Below are positions 31,688-39,999 of a stretch of 64,000 nt of DNA, one piece after another. Position 1 is the first letter of the stretch, and each line of letters begins with the position of its first letter. The stretch is taken from positions 1 through 64,000 of the forward strand of contig CAZDUO010000007.1 of assembly GCA_964508655.1 (NCBI GenBank), written 5' to 3'. The translations under genes and the position numbers were made by a program. This DNA is from VBAS01 sp964508655 (GTDB lineage Bacteria > Bacteroidota > Bacteroidia > Chitinophagales > Chitinophagaceae). Under the pieces are notes generated by a model. The model had not been told where the DNA came from, did no database searches, and saw only the letters and a list, made by a program, of their open reading frames with translations.

Positions 31688-32044
31688 ATGGCATCGCATA
31701 ACGAGCTGGGAAAAGCAGGTGAAGAGCTGGCCGTGGGCTGGCTGCGAAAAAACGGTTATGACATTCTGCATTGCAACTGGCGGTACGGGCATGATGAAAT
31801 TGATGTAATAGCAGACCGCAACGGCTGGCTGCATATTATTGAAGTGAAGTCAAGAAAATATTTCCCCGGCGCCTATCCCGAAGAAAGTGTGACAAAAAAG
31901 AAATTCAATTTTCTGAAACGGGCGGCTGAAGAATTCCTTTACCGCCATCCTCAATACACAAAAATCCAGTTTGACATCCTGGCTATAACTTTTTTTGACA
32001 ACCAGGAGCCTGAGTATTTCCTGGCAGAAGATGTATTTTTTTGA
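31688..32044 (+). CDS. yraN: YraN/UPF0102 family endonuclease-like protein
   Basis: The 118-residue protein has the restriction-endonuclease-like fold of UPF0102. HNELGKAGEELAVGWLRKNG is followed by the catalytic-type DEIDVIADRNGWLHIIEVKSR (seen as DEIDVIADR and LHIIEVKSR), with the D...ExK arrangement that binds metal. The family is near-universal and often adjacent to rnhA-class genes; its role in DNA processing is not established. Confidence 0.93.
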   Translation: MASHNELGKAGEELAVGWLRKNGYDILHCNWRYGHDEIDVIADRNGWLHIIEVKSRKYFPGAYPEESVTKKKFNFLKRAAEEFLYRHPQYTKIQFDILAITFFDNQEPEYFLAEDVFF

Positions 32045-32131
32045 CCCGGGGTATTTGCCGCATGGCAGCCAGAAGAAAAACTTTGTCAACCGGGTTAGCT
32101 TGTTATTTTTGTTCTGATTAAAACCCCGGCA

Positions 32132-32797
32132 ATGAAATACCTTTTTCTGTTTTTTACCAGTGTTATTATTTTTTCCTGCGGCAATAAATCCGGCACGTCA
32201 GCAAAACTGTTTTGCGACACGACCTGCCAGGAGGATACTCTTAAATTCATCAAGGAAGACCACCCGCTGAAACCGTATGTTTATATCAGCGCTGCCAACT
32301 GCCTGCCCGATTCGGTAATGTGGAGCTACAGCGGCATGGGCATCAACCGCAAACTTTCTTTCGATGATTTCGGCGGGCATAAATTCAGCCTCAACAAAAA
32401 TTACATCAGTTATTTTTTTAAAGACACCGGCTATGTATGGCTGCTCTTCAACGACTGCACCAACGGGCGGGGCTATATGGCCAAAATCCCATTTAATAAA
32501 AAAGATAATATAGTAAGAGGTGGCAGCGCTTTAAACCGATTCGACCCCAAGTTTGCAGTAGCAGAAGGTATGGTGGCCTATACCGACCGCGGAAATATTT
32601 TTGTGGAGGAAATGGCCACCGGCAAACAGGCTATGATGACTTTTGGGAAAATGCTTACCGGCCTGGATTACGATGCCATGCATGAGTTTATTGATTCGGT
32701 TAACATCAGCCCTACCAGAATATGGGCAAGAGTGCTGATGGATAAAAAATGGGAAGAGATTGAAAAAAGCATTGAGCTTAAGGAAGCATTTAAATAG
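32132..32797 (+). CDS. Lipoprotein, function unknown
   Basis: The 221-residue lipoprotein (MKYLFLFFTSVIIFSCGNK) has a cysteine-bearing N-terminal part (FCDTTCQED; SAANCLPDS; FNDCTNGRG) and a strand-rich middle that could be a half propeller (VYISAANC, YVWLLFND, GYMAKIPF, MVAYTDRGNIFVEEM). I do not recognise a family. Four mature cysteines could form two disulfides in the periplasm. Confidence 0.7.
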   Translation: MKYLFLFFTSVIIFSCGNKSGTSAKLFCDTTCQEDTLKFIKEDHPLKPYVYISAANCLPDSVMWSYSGMGINRKLSFDDFGGHKFSLNKNYISYFFKDTGYVWLLFNDCTNGRGYMAKIPFNKKDNIVRGGSALNRFDPKFAVAEGMVAYTDRGNIFVEEMATGKQAMMTFGKMLTGLDYDAMHEFIDSVNISPTRIWARVLMDKKWEEIEKSIELKEAFK

Positions 32798-32895
32798 TTT
32801 AAGAGGTTCAATACGTTTAAAAAGTTTAAGAAATCAATTGAGATCGGCAACCTGCCAAACCTTTTAAACCCCTTAAACCATTTAAACTTCTGAAA
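32798..32895. repeat. Word-repeat tract (GTTTAA type) with mirror-image halves
   Basis: The left half repeats GTTTAAG/GTTTAAAA at 8-12 bp steps; the right half repeats the complementary TTTAAACC. The tract can therefore fold on itself and may end transcription before xerD. Confidence 0.55.
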
Positions 32896-32907
32896 CCATC
32901 TTCACAC

Positions 32908-33807
32908 ATGTGGGAGTCTTACAAAAAAGGATTCAAAGCCTACCTGCAACTGGAGAAATCACTGGCTGATAATTCCGTGGAAGCTTACCTGCGTGACCTG
33001 GATAAACTCACCCAATACCTTCAGCACAGCGGTGAATTAAAGACACCGGCTGAAATACGACTGGCCGACTTGCAGCAGTTTATCAATTGGATTGGCGGCC
33101 TGGGTATGTCCGATACTTCGCAGGCAAGAATTATTTCGGGCATAAAATCATTTTATAAATACTGCCTGCTGGAAAAAATATCCGCTGCCGATCCCACTAC
33201 CCTGCTGGAAGCGCCGAAGCTGAAAAGAGCCCTGCCCGATACACTGAGTTTTGAAGAAATTGAAAGCCTCATTGCACAAATTGACCTGAGCAAACCCGAA
33301 GGCGGCAGAAACAAAGCCATGCTGGAGCTGCTCTACAGTTGTGGGCTTCGTGTCAGCGAACTGGTCAATCTGAAAATCTCACAACTTTACTTTGATGTCG
33401 GCTTTATCCGGGTGATTGGCAAAGGCGACAAAGAACGGCTGGTGCCTGTTGGTCGAAGTGCTGTTAAGTATGTAAAAATTTATTTGGAAAAAATCAGGAA
33501 TTTCATACCCGTTAAGCCCGGCAATGAGGATATAGTTTTCCTGAACCGGCGGGGTAGCAAGCTTACAAGAGTGATGGTTTTTCTTATTATAAAAGAGCTG
33601 GTGCAAAAAGCGGGTATTAAAAAAACAATTTCACCCCATACATTCCGTCACAGCTTTGCCACACACCTGGTAGAAGGTGGCGCCGACCTGCGGGCCGTAC
33701 AGGAAATGCTCGGCCACGAGAGCATCAGCACCACGCAAATCTATACACATCTCGACCGGGAGTTTTTAAGAAAAACACTCGAACAGTTTCACCCGGCATT
33801 TAAATAA
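32908..33807 (+). CDS. xerD: Site-specific tyrosine recombinase XerD/XerC type
   Basis: Resolves chromosome dimers at dif. The 299-residue protein has an N-terminal SAM-like core-binding domain (LEKSLADNSVEAYLRDLDKL) and a catalytic domain with the full set R148 (CGLRVSEL), K172 (GKGDKERLVP), H244-R247 (SPHTFRHSFATH), H270 (LGHESI) and the nucleophile Y279 (TQIYTH). The length and the motifs are of the housekeeping Xer class rather than of a phage integrase; no att site or phage genes are near. Confidence 0.92.
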   Translation: MWESYKKGFKAYLQLEKSLADNSVEAYLRDLDKLTQYLQHSGELKTPAEIRLADLQQFINWIGGLGMSDTSQARIISGIKSFYKYCLLEKISAADPTTLLEAPKLKRALPDTLSFEEIESLIAQIDLSKPEGGRNKAMLELLYSCGLRVSELVNLKISQLYFDVGFIRVIGKGDKERLVPVGRSAVKYVKIYLEKIRNFIPVKPGNEDIVFLNRRGSKLTRVMVFLIIKELVQKAGIKKTISPHTFRHSFATHLVEGGADLRAVQEMLGHESISTTQIYTHLDREFLRKTLEQFHPAFK

Positions 33808-33935
33808 TATTTATTCTGGTTGCAGGTTATTTATTCCAGTAAGATTTCGTATCGGCATTTCGGGATTCTTGTACTGCTTCAATTTCGTCAATATTCTCTT
33901 TTTCTCCTTCCCTCCTTTAACCTCTTAGCCAAAAA

Positions 33936-33966
33936 ATAAACCCCCGCCGGTGCAGGGGCTTTTTGA
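33936..33966. terminator. Bidirectional terminator between xerD and the convergent lipoprotein
   Basis: CCCC...GGGG stem with an inner GC pair, A-rich on the left and five T on the right. Confidence 0.7.
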
Positions 33967-33985
33967 ATTATGAAAAAGAAAGGAT

Positions 33986-34480
33986 TTACTGAACAGTAAA
34001 GGCATTGGGCAACACATCATTGGACACGGCTACCTGTCCGCTCATTTGCGTAATGATGGTGATTGTTCTGCCGCTATAGGTATTATCCAGGTCAACTGCT
34101 GCAAACATGAACGGAACATACCACAGTTCGCCGGGGATGTTCAGCGTGGCAGCTGACTGATCAGATGACGGCAAAAAATTAAAGGTGCCGAGTGTTTCTT
34201 CCGTATTGGCATCCATAAGTGTAAGGGTTGCCGATTGAAGAACCTCGTTGCTGATGACGTAAGGCAGGTAGATAGCCACTCTTGAACCGGTATTCAGCAC
34301 GGCCCCCGTGCCAAACTCGATAGCTGCCGGGTCGTTAGTCTTTGTAAAAATTTTTGAGCTGATAACAGGATCGGTCACTACTGTATTCGGTTCATTGTTT
34401 GCCGGCACCTGCTGTTTTGTACATGAAACCGCTGCCAAAGAAATAATTGCAGCACTGCATAGGTAGAAGATAGTTTTCAT
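33986..34480 (-). CDS. Lipoprotein, function unknown
   Basis: The 164-residue lipoprotein (MKTIFYLCSAAIISLAAVSC) has an all-beta mature region: ASKIF-like opening, FGTGAVLNTGSRVAIYLPYV, LQSATLTLMDANTEETLGTF, LPGELWYVPFMFAAVDLD and GRTITIITQMSGQVAVSND. The signal sets the start at 34480; 48 upstream codons without signal-peptide character are excluded. No family is recognised. Confidence 0.72.
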   Translation of the reverse strand: MKTIFYLCSAAIISLAAVSCTKQQVPANNEPNTVVTDPVISSKIFTKTNDPAAIEFGTGAVLNTGSRVAIYLPYVISNEVLQSATLTLMDANTEETLGTFNFLPSSDQSAATLNIPGELWYVPFMFAAVDLDNTYSGRTITIITQMSGQVAVSNDVLPNAFTVQ

Positions 34481-34767
34481 AAGAATTGTTTTAGGGTTCG
34501 GATTTAATTGGAGATTAAAATTATGCAGCAAATTTTTGAATTGCAAGCCCCGCAAACATTTCCGAAGTAAAATTCCGGGTTGCTCTCCGGAATTTTTACA
34601 ATAAAAAAGGCCCTTGAAAAACAAACCTCCAACAGTCTGTTTATTGAATTCAATACCCGGTAAAGTTATTGGAGAACTTGTAATTATGTCAGTTTTCCGG
34701 TTATTCTATATTTCAGTTTTCACAATTACATAAGCGGCTGCAAACTTTTTCTTGCTAATTTTAAGTA

Positions 34768-35361
34768 TTGGCATTTTTAAAAAACATACCATCTCCCCAC
34801 CAAACCGACGCCGAGCTGGTGACTGCTTATAAACAAACCGGAAACATGCAGCTGCTTGGCGAACTTTACCAGCGCTATATGGACCTTGTGTTTGGCGTAT
34901 GCCTGAAATACCTGAAAGAACCTGAAGCCGCCAAAGATACCGTGATGCAGATTTTTGAAGAGCTGGTGATAAAACTGAAAAAACATGAAGTGGAAAATTT
35001 CAGGGCCTGGCTCCACCAGGTGGCAAAAAATCATTGCCTGATGCAGCTGCGTACACCCCGCAACCTGAAAACCGTGGAAATACCCGCCACTCTTATGCAA
35101 AACGAAGAAAATGTGCATCTGAATGGTGTGCTTGAAAAAGAAGAAAACCTGGAAAAACTGGAACACTGCCTTGCCACCCTTTCGGATGAACAAAAACGCA
35201 TGCTGCAACTTTTTTACTTTGAGGGCAAATGCTACAACGAGATTGTGGCATTGACCGGCTATGACTGGAACCAGGTCCGCAGTTTTATTCAGAACGGCCG
35301 CCGAAACCTGAAGCTTTGCATGGAGAAAACTGAAGCCGGAGGCCGGAAGTCTGAAGTCTGA
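34768..35361 (+). CDS. ECF-type RNA polymerase sigma factor
   Basis: The 197-residue protein has sigma region 2 (LYQRYMDLVFGVCLKYLKEP; DTVMQIFEELVIKLKK; FRAWLHQVAKNHCLMQLR) and region 4 (LSDEQKRMLQLFYFEGKCYN; EIVALTGYDWNQVRSFIQNG). The start is TTG at 34768. The last residues (TEAGGRKSEV) and the stop codon are encoded by a GAAGTCT word repeat like those between genes, so the natural C-terminus may have been replaced. The anti-sigma/TonB gene follows. Confidence 0.88.
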   Translation: MAFLKNIPSPHQTDAELVTAYKQTGNMQLLGELYQRYMDLVFGVCLKYLKEPEAAKDTVMQIFEELVIKLKKHEVENFRAWLHQVAKNHCLMQLRTPRNLKTVEIPATLMQNEENVHLNGVLEKEENLEKLEHCLATLSDEQKRMLQLFYFEGKCYNEIVALTGYDWNQVRSFIQNGRRNLKLCMEKTEAGGRKSEV

Positions 35362-35405
35362 GAGTAGAGTTTAAGTTTCTTTAAAAAAGGAATATTGACA
35401 TATGA

Positions 35406-36766
35406 ATGAGAATTATGGATGAGAAAAAGAACATAAAAAATTATTCTGCCGCCGATATTGAAAAGTATTGGGCAGGCCGCCTCAGCGCTGCTGAAATGCA
35501 CGCCATGGAAAAGGCTGCTATGGAAGACGCCTTTCTTGCAGAGGCAATGGAGGGTTATAAAAATTCTCAATCAACGGAAGCGGATATTCAATCGCTGAAA
35601 GAAAAATTAAGCGAAAGGCTACACAGCGAATTAAATACCATACCGCTATCCCGCGGCAGGTTCCCCTGGCTGAAGATAGCCGCTGCTATAATTATCATCG
35701 GCGGGCTGGGTGTGCTGGCGCAACAATTATTTTTTAAACCCGAAAAAAATGAACTTGCCCTGACCGAAAAAAATACAGCGCCTGTNNNNNNNNNNTGCCC
35801 GAATTGAAAGTTTCAGTTGCAGAAAAAAAAGATTCACAGCCCCCGGCCAATTTGGAGGCGGTGAAGTCTGAGGCAAACGCAATAAATCGAACTCCTGTTT
35901 TAAGTACCGGTGCGGAAAATGATTCTGCCAGGAATAAGGCTGTGGTAACAGAGGCTGATGCCGGTTTAAAAAATGATGACAAAGAAATTAAAATACAGGA
36001 GGCTGTCGTTTCATCCAATGCAATCAGTACAAAAGATAAAGAGTTAGTACCAGCGGCAAAAACAAAACAGGATTCCATTTCAGAAACCGGACGGGGTTTG
36101 GTATCAGGTGATGTTTCAAAGGTGAAAAAACAAGAGTTCGGCATAAGGACAAATAAAAAAACAGATGGTTATTTAAACCTTAATCACTCTTACATTTACC
36201 GTGTAGTGGATGCTCAAAACAACCCGGTGCCTTTTGCCAATGTGATGAATACCCGCGACAATGTGGGTACCTACACGGATATCAAAGGCCAGTTCAATCT
36301 TATATCAAGCGACAGTATGATGGATGTGCAGATAAGATCACTCGGGTATAATTCTCTTACCTACCGTTTGTTTCCTTCTGCTGTGCCCAACAGCATTGTG
36401 ATGCAGGAGGATGAAAAATCCCGTACGGAAATACTTGCCAATACACGCAAAGTAGTGAGCAGCCGTGCCCGTGAAGAAACGGCCGAGTTGGAAGAACCCG
36501 AAGTAGGCTGGAGCAACTACAATACTTATGTGGCCAACAACATCAATATACCCGAAGAAATTCTTTCCAAAAATAGCAGCGCTGAAGTGGAGCTCAGCTT
36601 TACTGTGGATAAAAACGGTCAGCCTGTTAACATTAAAGTCACCAAATCATCGGAGTGCAAAAAGTGTGATGAAGAAGCTGTGCGCCTGCTGAAAGAAGGA
36701 CCTAAATGGAAAAAAAAAGGCAAACGTTCAAAAACTACCGTTTCTATCAGCGTGGATAAAAACTGA
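35406..36766 (+). CDS. Anti-sigma factor with carboxypeptidase-regulatory and TonB C-terminal domains (split by assembly gap)
   Basis: The N-terminal part (NYSAADIEKYWAGRLSAAEM) is an anti-sigma-type start and is followed by a membrane helix (FPWLKIAAAIIIIGGLGVLA). After the gap a long polar linker leads to a CarboxypepD_reg-like domain (RVVDAQNNPVPFANVMNTRD) and a TonB C-terminal fold (EVELSFTVDKNGQPVNIKVT; CDEEAVRLLKEGPKWKKKG). Such proteins link an ECF sigma factor to outer-membrane signals. The two halves are in different frames, so the 10-base gap cannot be the true length; it must be 2 modulo 3. ATG 35415 is an alternative start. Confidence 0.82.
35786..35795. other. Assembly gap of 10 Ns
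   Basis: Ten N residues interrupt the anti-sigma/TonB gene. Frame comparison shows the real gap is of another length. Confidence 1.
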
Positions 36767-36778
36767 TGTCTGATGCTT

Positions 36779-36817
36779 GTCCTCCGTAGTCCCGATTATT
36801 CGGGACGAAGGAGGGAC
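36779..36817. repeat. Nested palindrome with TCCCGA/TCGGGA core
   Basis: The core GTCCCGATTATTCGGGAC (36789-36806) differs by one base from the 16080 copy. It is enclosed by a second inverted pair, GTCCTCC and GGAGGGAC, giving a longer hairpin. Confidence 0.65.
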
Positions 36818-36864
36818 TGATGTCTGATTCGCTTGAAGTTTATTCATATCTTACTAAACTTTCT

Positions 36865-36976
36865 TTTTCCGACTTCCGATGCCGACGCTTGCGATCGGCA
36901 TGCCAACACTTATCGTCGGCACTTCCGATTTCCGACTTCTTACTTCCGACTTCCGACTTCCGACTTCCGATTTCCC
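36865..36976. repeat. Word-repeat tract (CCGACTTC type)
   Basis: At least nine units of TTCCGAC or TTCCGAT at about 8-10 bp steps, broken by CGGCA-containing variants. It ends one base before a perfect -7 element, so it forms the upstream promoter region of the DUF2911 gene. Confidence 0.7.
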
Positions 36977-36984
36977 TACCTTTG
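36977..36984 (+). promoter_or_regulatory. -7 promoter element TACCTTTG of the DUF2911 gene
   Basis: Full match to TAnnTTTG, 20 bp before the ATG at 37005. Confidence 0.5.
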
Positions 36985-37004
36985 CCTTCCTAAACAAAAA
37001 TGTC

Positions 37005-37841
37005 ATGATGAAAAAAATTATGCTCAGCGCTGCTGTACTTTGTGTATTTACTGCCACAGATGCGCAACAACTCAGAACTCCTGCTCCCAGCCCAACGGCT
37101 AATATTAAACAGGACTTCGCATTATCCTCTATTGAAATTTCTTATTCCCGTCCCGGAATAAAGGGCCGGAAAATATTTGGCGACCTGGTGCCTTATGGCA
37201 AAGTATGGCGTACCGGCGCCAATGCAGCCACTACTATTACGTTTGGTGAAGAAGTAATGGTTGGCAGTGTGAAAGTACCGGCAGGAAAATATGGCCTGCT
37301 CACTATTCCCGGCGAAAGCGAGTGGACCCTCATTATTTCAAAACAAACCGATGTTACCAGCCCGGCAGACTATAAACAGGAAATGGATGTAGTGCGGGTA
37401 AAAAGCCAGGTACAAACCCTTCCCTTTTCTGTTGAAACATTTATGATAAGCATCGGCGATATTAAAAGTAATGAATGTTCCGTGGGACTGATTTGGGATA
37501 ATGTGTATGTTGACTTTCATGTTTCGGCCGATGTGGACGGCAAAGTGATGGAACAGATAAAAAATGCGATGGACAGGGATAATCGCCCCTATTTCGCCGC
37601 TGCATTTTATTATATTGAAAACAATAAAGACCTGGCAAAGGCAGTAGATTGGCTGGATAAAGCCTATGCCCAAAACCCCGATGCCTTCTGGGTGCTTTAT
37701 CAAAAAGCCCGTGCACTGAAAATGATGGGCAAAAAAGCTGAAGCCCTTGCTGCCTCAAGTAAATCAATGGAAATTGCTAAAAAAGAAAAGAATGACGATT
37801 ATGTGGCGCTGAACGAAAAACTGCAGAAAGAACTGAAATAA
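37005..37841 (+). CDS. DUF2911 family secreted protein
   Basis: The 278-residue protein has a signal peptide (MLSAAVLCVFTATDAQ) and the DUF2911 domain: IEISYSRPGIKGRKIFGDLV, PYGKVWRTGANAATTITFGE, VPAGKYGLLTIPGESEWTLI and NECSVGLIWDNVYVDFHV. A C-terminal TPR-like helical pair (AVDWLDKAYAQNPDAFWVLY; ARALKMMGKKAEALAASSKS) follows. The family is widespread in Bacteroidota and has no known activity. I start at 37005, not in the upstream repeat tract where the frame happens to stay open. Confidence 0.88.
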   Translation: MMKKIMLSAAVLCVFTATDAQQLRTPAPSPTANIKQDFALSSIEISYSRPGIKGRKIFGDLVPYGKVWRTGANAATTITFGEEVMVGSVKVPAGKYGLLTIPGESEWTLIISKQTDVTSPADYKQEMDVVRVKSQVQTLPFSVETFMISIGDIKSNECSVGLIWDNVYVDFHVSADVDGKVMEQIKNAMDRDNRPYFAAAFYYIENNKDLAKAVDWLDKAYAQNPDAFWVLYQKARALKMMGKKAEALAASSKSMEIAKKEKNDDYVALNEKLQKELK

Positions 37842-37861
37842 TCTGTTTTTAAAAAAGCTTT

Positions 37862-37893
37862 AGCCCTGCTACACTGCGGGGCTTTGTTTTTTT
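37862..37893 (+). terminator. Intrinsic terminator after the DUF2911 gene
   Basis: AGCCCTGC pairs with GCGGGGCT (one T-G pair), then a T-rich run. It covers the last codons of the convergent symporter gene. Confidence 0.75.
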
Positions 37894-39602
37894 AAAGAAA
37901 ACAGATGGAGCAGCGAGGAAAAAATAATCACACCAAACGCCCCAATCGGGTTCAGCCACAGAAATCCCAGCTTGAAATAATTCATTTTTGTCAGGATAAA
38001 AACAGTCAGCACTATTATTTCAGCAAGCAGGGCTGCCATAAAAACGATAGACCCGCTGGTGATTTTTTTCATAAAAAAAGCAACCAGGAATACACCCAGT
38101 ATCACGCCGTAAAACAAAGAGCCCAGCACATTCACCGCTTCAATCAGGCTGTTGCCGATGTTGTAGGCAAACATGGCAACGATGATGCAGAAGATGCCCC
38201 ATGCCAGCGTGTACCAATGAGAAATCCAGAATTCCTTTTCGGGTGCAATCTGCTTTTTTGAGTACCGCCGGTGAAAGTCAACCATGGTGCTGGATGCAAG
38301 TGAGTTCAGCGCCGCTGCGATGCTGCCCCACGATGCAAGAAAAATAATGGCGATGAGCAAACCGACCAGGCCTTCGGGCAGGTAATCCACTACAAAGCGG
38401 ATAAAAATATAATTCGTGTCGTTGGTGTCGGCGCCGGGTATGGCTTTGGCAAGAATTTTTTTGTACTCCTTTTTCAATGAATCGGCAGTTGCATTGGCCA
38501 GCTTTATTTTCTTTTCCAGGTCTTCCATTTCATTTTCATTACCAGGGTTACTATGTTGTATCTGCTGCCGCCAGCCCGGAATGGAGGCGATAGTATTCTT
38601 GTAACTGGAATCAATCCGGGCAAGCTGGCTGCTATATTCCGTTTTTGCCGCCCTTGCTGCAAGTGATTCATTAAAAAATACCGGCGCCCGGTGAAACTGG
38701 TAAAATGAAAATACCAGCACTCCCACCAGCAGGATGAGAAACTGCATCGGCACTTTTACCAACCCGTTCATCAGCAGGCCAAGCCGGCTTTCCGTTAAAT
38801 TTTTTGCAGTGAGATAGCGGCCCACCTGGCTCTGATCGGTGCCGAAATATGAAAGGGCAAGAAAAAAACCGCCGATGATTCCGCTCAGCAGGTTGTACTG
38901 ATCGCTCCAGTTAAACTTCCCGTTGCTGATACCGGTGGTAATCACATTCAGCTTGCCCATGCTGCCGCCGGCATGCAGCGCTTCAGTAAAACCAAAACCG
39001 TCAGGCAATAACCTCACTACCATGTAGCCGGCCAGGAACATGCCTGTAAAAATGATGATAAGCTGAAGCTGCTGTGTGTAAGCCACCGCTTTGGCGCCAC
39101 CGCTGAGTGTATAAATAATAAGCAGTCCACCCATCAGGATATTGGTGAGATAAATATCCCATCCCAGGATGGAAGAAAGAATAATGGAAGGCGCAAACAC
39201 GCTGATGCCTGTTGACAACCCCCGCTGCAGTAAAAAAAGAAACGAAGTGAGTGCTCTTGTTTTATTGTCAAACCTGTTTTCAAGATATTCGTATGCCGTA
39301 TAAACTTTCAGCCTGCTGAATATGGGAACAAAAAATATGCAGATGACCACCATGGCAATCGGCAATCCGAAATAATACTGAACGAACCGCATGCCATCGG
39401 TATAAGCCTGGCCCGGCGCCGAAAGAAAAGTGATGGCGCTGGCCTGTGTGCCCATAATGCTCAGCAGCACCAGCCCCCAGGGCATGCTCCGGTTGGCCAG
39501 CAGGTAGCCATCGAGATTATGCGTGACCCGGCTTTTGTACAGCCCATAGGTTATGATGCCTGCAAGTGTAACAATTAGTATTATCCAATCAAGCTGGGTC
39601 AT
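37869..39602 (-). CDS. Sodium:solute symporter (SSS family)
   Basis: Inner-membrane transporter of 577 residues that couples sodium entry to solute uptake. About 13 helices are visible. Family motifs include YLLANRSMPWGLVLLSIMGT near the N-terminus, AYEYLENRFDNKTRALTSFL, SGGAKAVAYTQQLQLII and LSYFGTDQSQVGRYLTAKNL. A long extracytoplasmic loop (residues about 305-390, Lys/Glu/Asp-rich) is larger than usual. The substrate cannot be read from sequence; adjacent deacetylase and carboxypeptidase genes suggest a sugar-amine or peptide-derived solute. Its ATG overlaps the upstream 40-residue gene as ATGA. Confidence 0.92.
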   Translation of the reverse strand: MTQLDWIILIVTLAGIITYGLYKSRVTHNLDGYLLANRSMPWGLVLLSIMGTQASAITFLSAPGQAYTDGMRFVQYYFGLPIAMVVICIFFVPIFSRLKVYTAYEYLENRFDNKTRALTSFLFLLQRGLSTGISVFAPSIILSSILGWDIYLTNILMGGLLIIYTLSGGAKAVAYTQQLQLIIIFTGMFLAGYMVVRLLPDGFGFTEALHAGGSMGKLNVITTGISNGKFNWSDQYNLLSGIIGGFFLALSYFGTDQSQVGRYLTAKNLTESRLGLLMNGLVKVPMQFLILLVGVLVFSFYQFHRAPVFFNESLAARAAKTEYSSQLARIDSSYKNTIASIPGWRQQIQHSNPGNENEMEDLEKKIKLANATADSLKKEYKKILAKAIPGADTNDTNYIFIRFVVDYLPEGLVGLLIAIIFLASWGSIAAALNSLASSTMVDFHRRYSKKQIAPEKEFWISHWYTLAWGIFCIIVAMFAYNIGNSLIEAVNVLGSLFYGVILGVFLVAFFMKKITSGSIVFMAALLAEIIVLTVFILTKMNYFKLGFLWLNPIGAFGVIIFSSLLHLFSLKKQSPAV

Positions 39603-39721
39603 GAAAAGGCTTTGGTAAAAAGATTGAAAAGAATAATCAGCAGCGCAAGAAAGGCAAGAACAAATACATACCAGTGAGTCCAGGATTTGAATAGAGGTAT
39701 TTTCTCTTTGCTTTCGTCCAT
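39599..39721 (-). CDS. Small membrane protein coupled to the symporter gene
   Basis: The 40-residue protein MDESKEKIPLFKSWTHWYVF then continues with VLAFLALLIILFNLFTKAFS, one transmembrane helix. It overlaps the symporter start by 4 bp (ATGA), a mark of translational coupling. Short one-helix proteins upstream of SSS transporters are often accessory subunits; that role is inferred here. Confidence 0.75.
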   Translation of the reverse strand: MDESKEKIPLFKSWTHWYVFVLAFLALLIILFNLFTKAFS

Positions 39722-39737
39722 GTTGTTAGTTTGATTA

Positions 39738-39836
39738 TTAATATGGTCAATGTTCAACTATCAAGACCCAATGTTCAATTATCAGAGTTGTTCAAATTGA
39801 GAATTGAACATTGAGCATTGTGCATTGAAAACTTAT
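39738..39836. repeat. Word-repeat tract (CAATGTTCAA / TTGAACATTG type)
   Basis: The left half repeats CAATGTTCAA words and the right half their complements (GAGAATTGAACATTG, GAGCATTGTGCATTG), so it can fold as a long hairpin. Confidence 0.6.
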
Positions 39837-39843
39837 CTTTAAA

Positions 39844-39999
39844 CTACCTTTTTCTTACCAGCCCCGACAATAAAAGCCCCAGTGCAAGCCCAATCAGCAG
39901 GCCGAGAGTTACTTTTTTAATAAGCAAGCCGAGAAAGAGCCCAATGACCACCGTTACTATTACCGCCATCACCCTTCTTGTATCATCGCCTGTGTTCAT
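39844..39999 (-). CDS. Small two-helix membrane protein
   Basis: The 51-residue protein starts MNTGDDTRRVMAVIVTVVIG and has two hydrophobic stretches (VMAVIVTVVIGLFLGLLI; TLGLLIGLALGLLLSGLV) with a basic end (RKR). Its start overlaps the stop of the PIG-L gene as ATGA, so it is coupled to it. No family is known to me; the glycine spacing suggests packed helices. Confidence 0.65.
   Translation of the reverse strand: MNTGDDTRRVMAVIVTVVIGLFLGLLIKKVTLGLLIGLALGLLLSGLVRKR

Noticed and set aside
32908..33807. XerD-type recombinase as a sign of an integrated element
   Set aside because: Length and motifs are those of the housekeeping Xer enzymes, and no att sites, tRNA or phage genes are near.
35734..36144. 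Minus-strand ORF running through the N gap
   Set aside because: Antisense to the anti-sigma/TonB gene; crossing the gap is an artefact.
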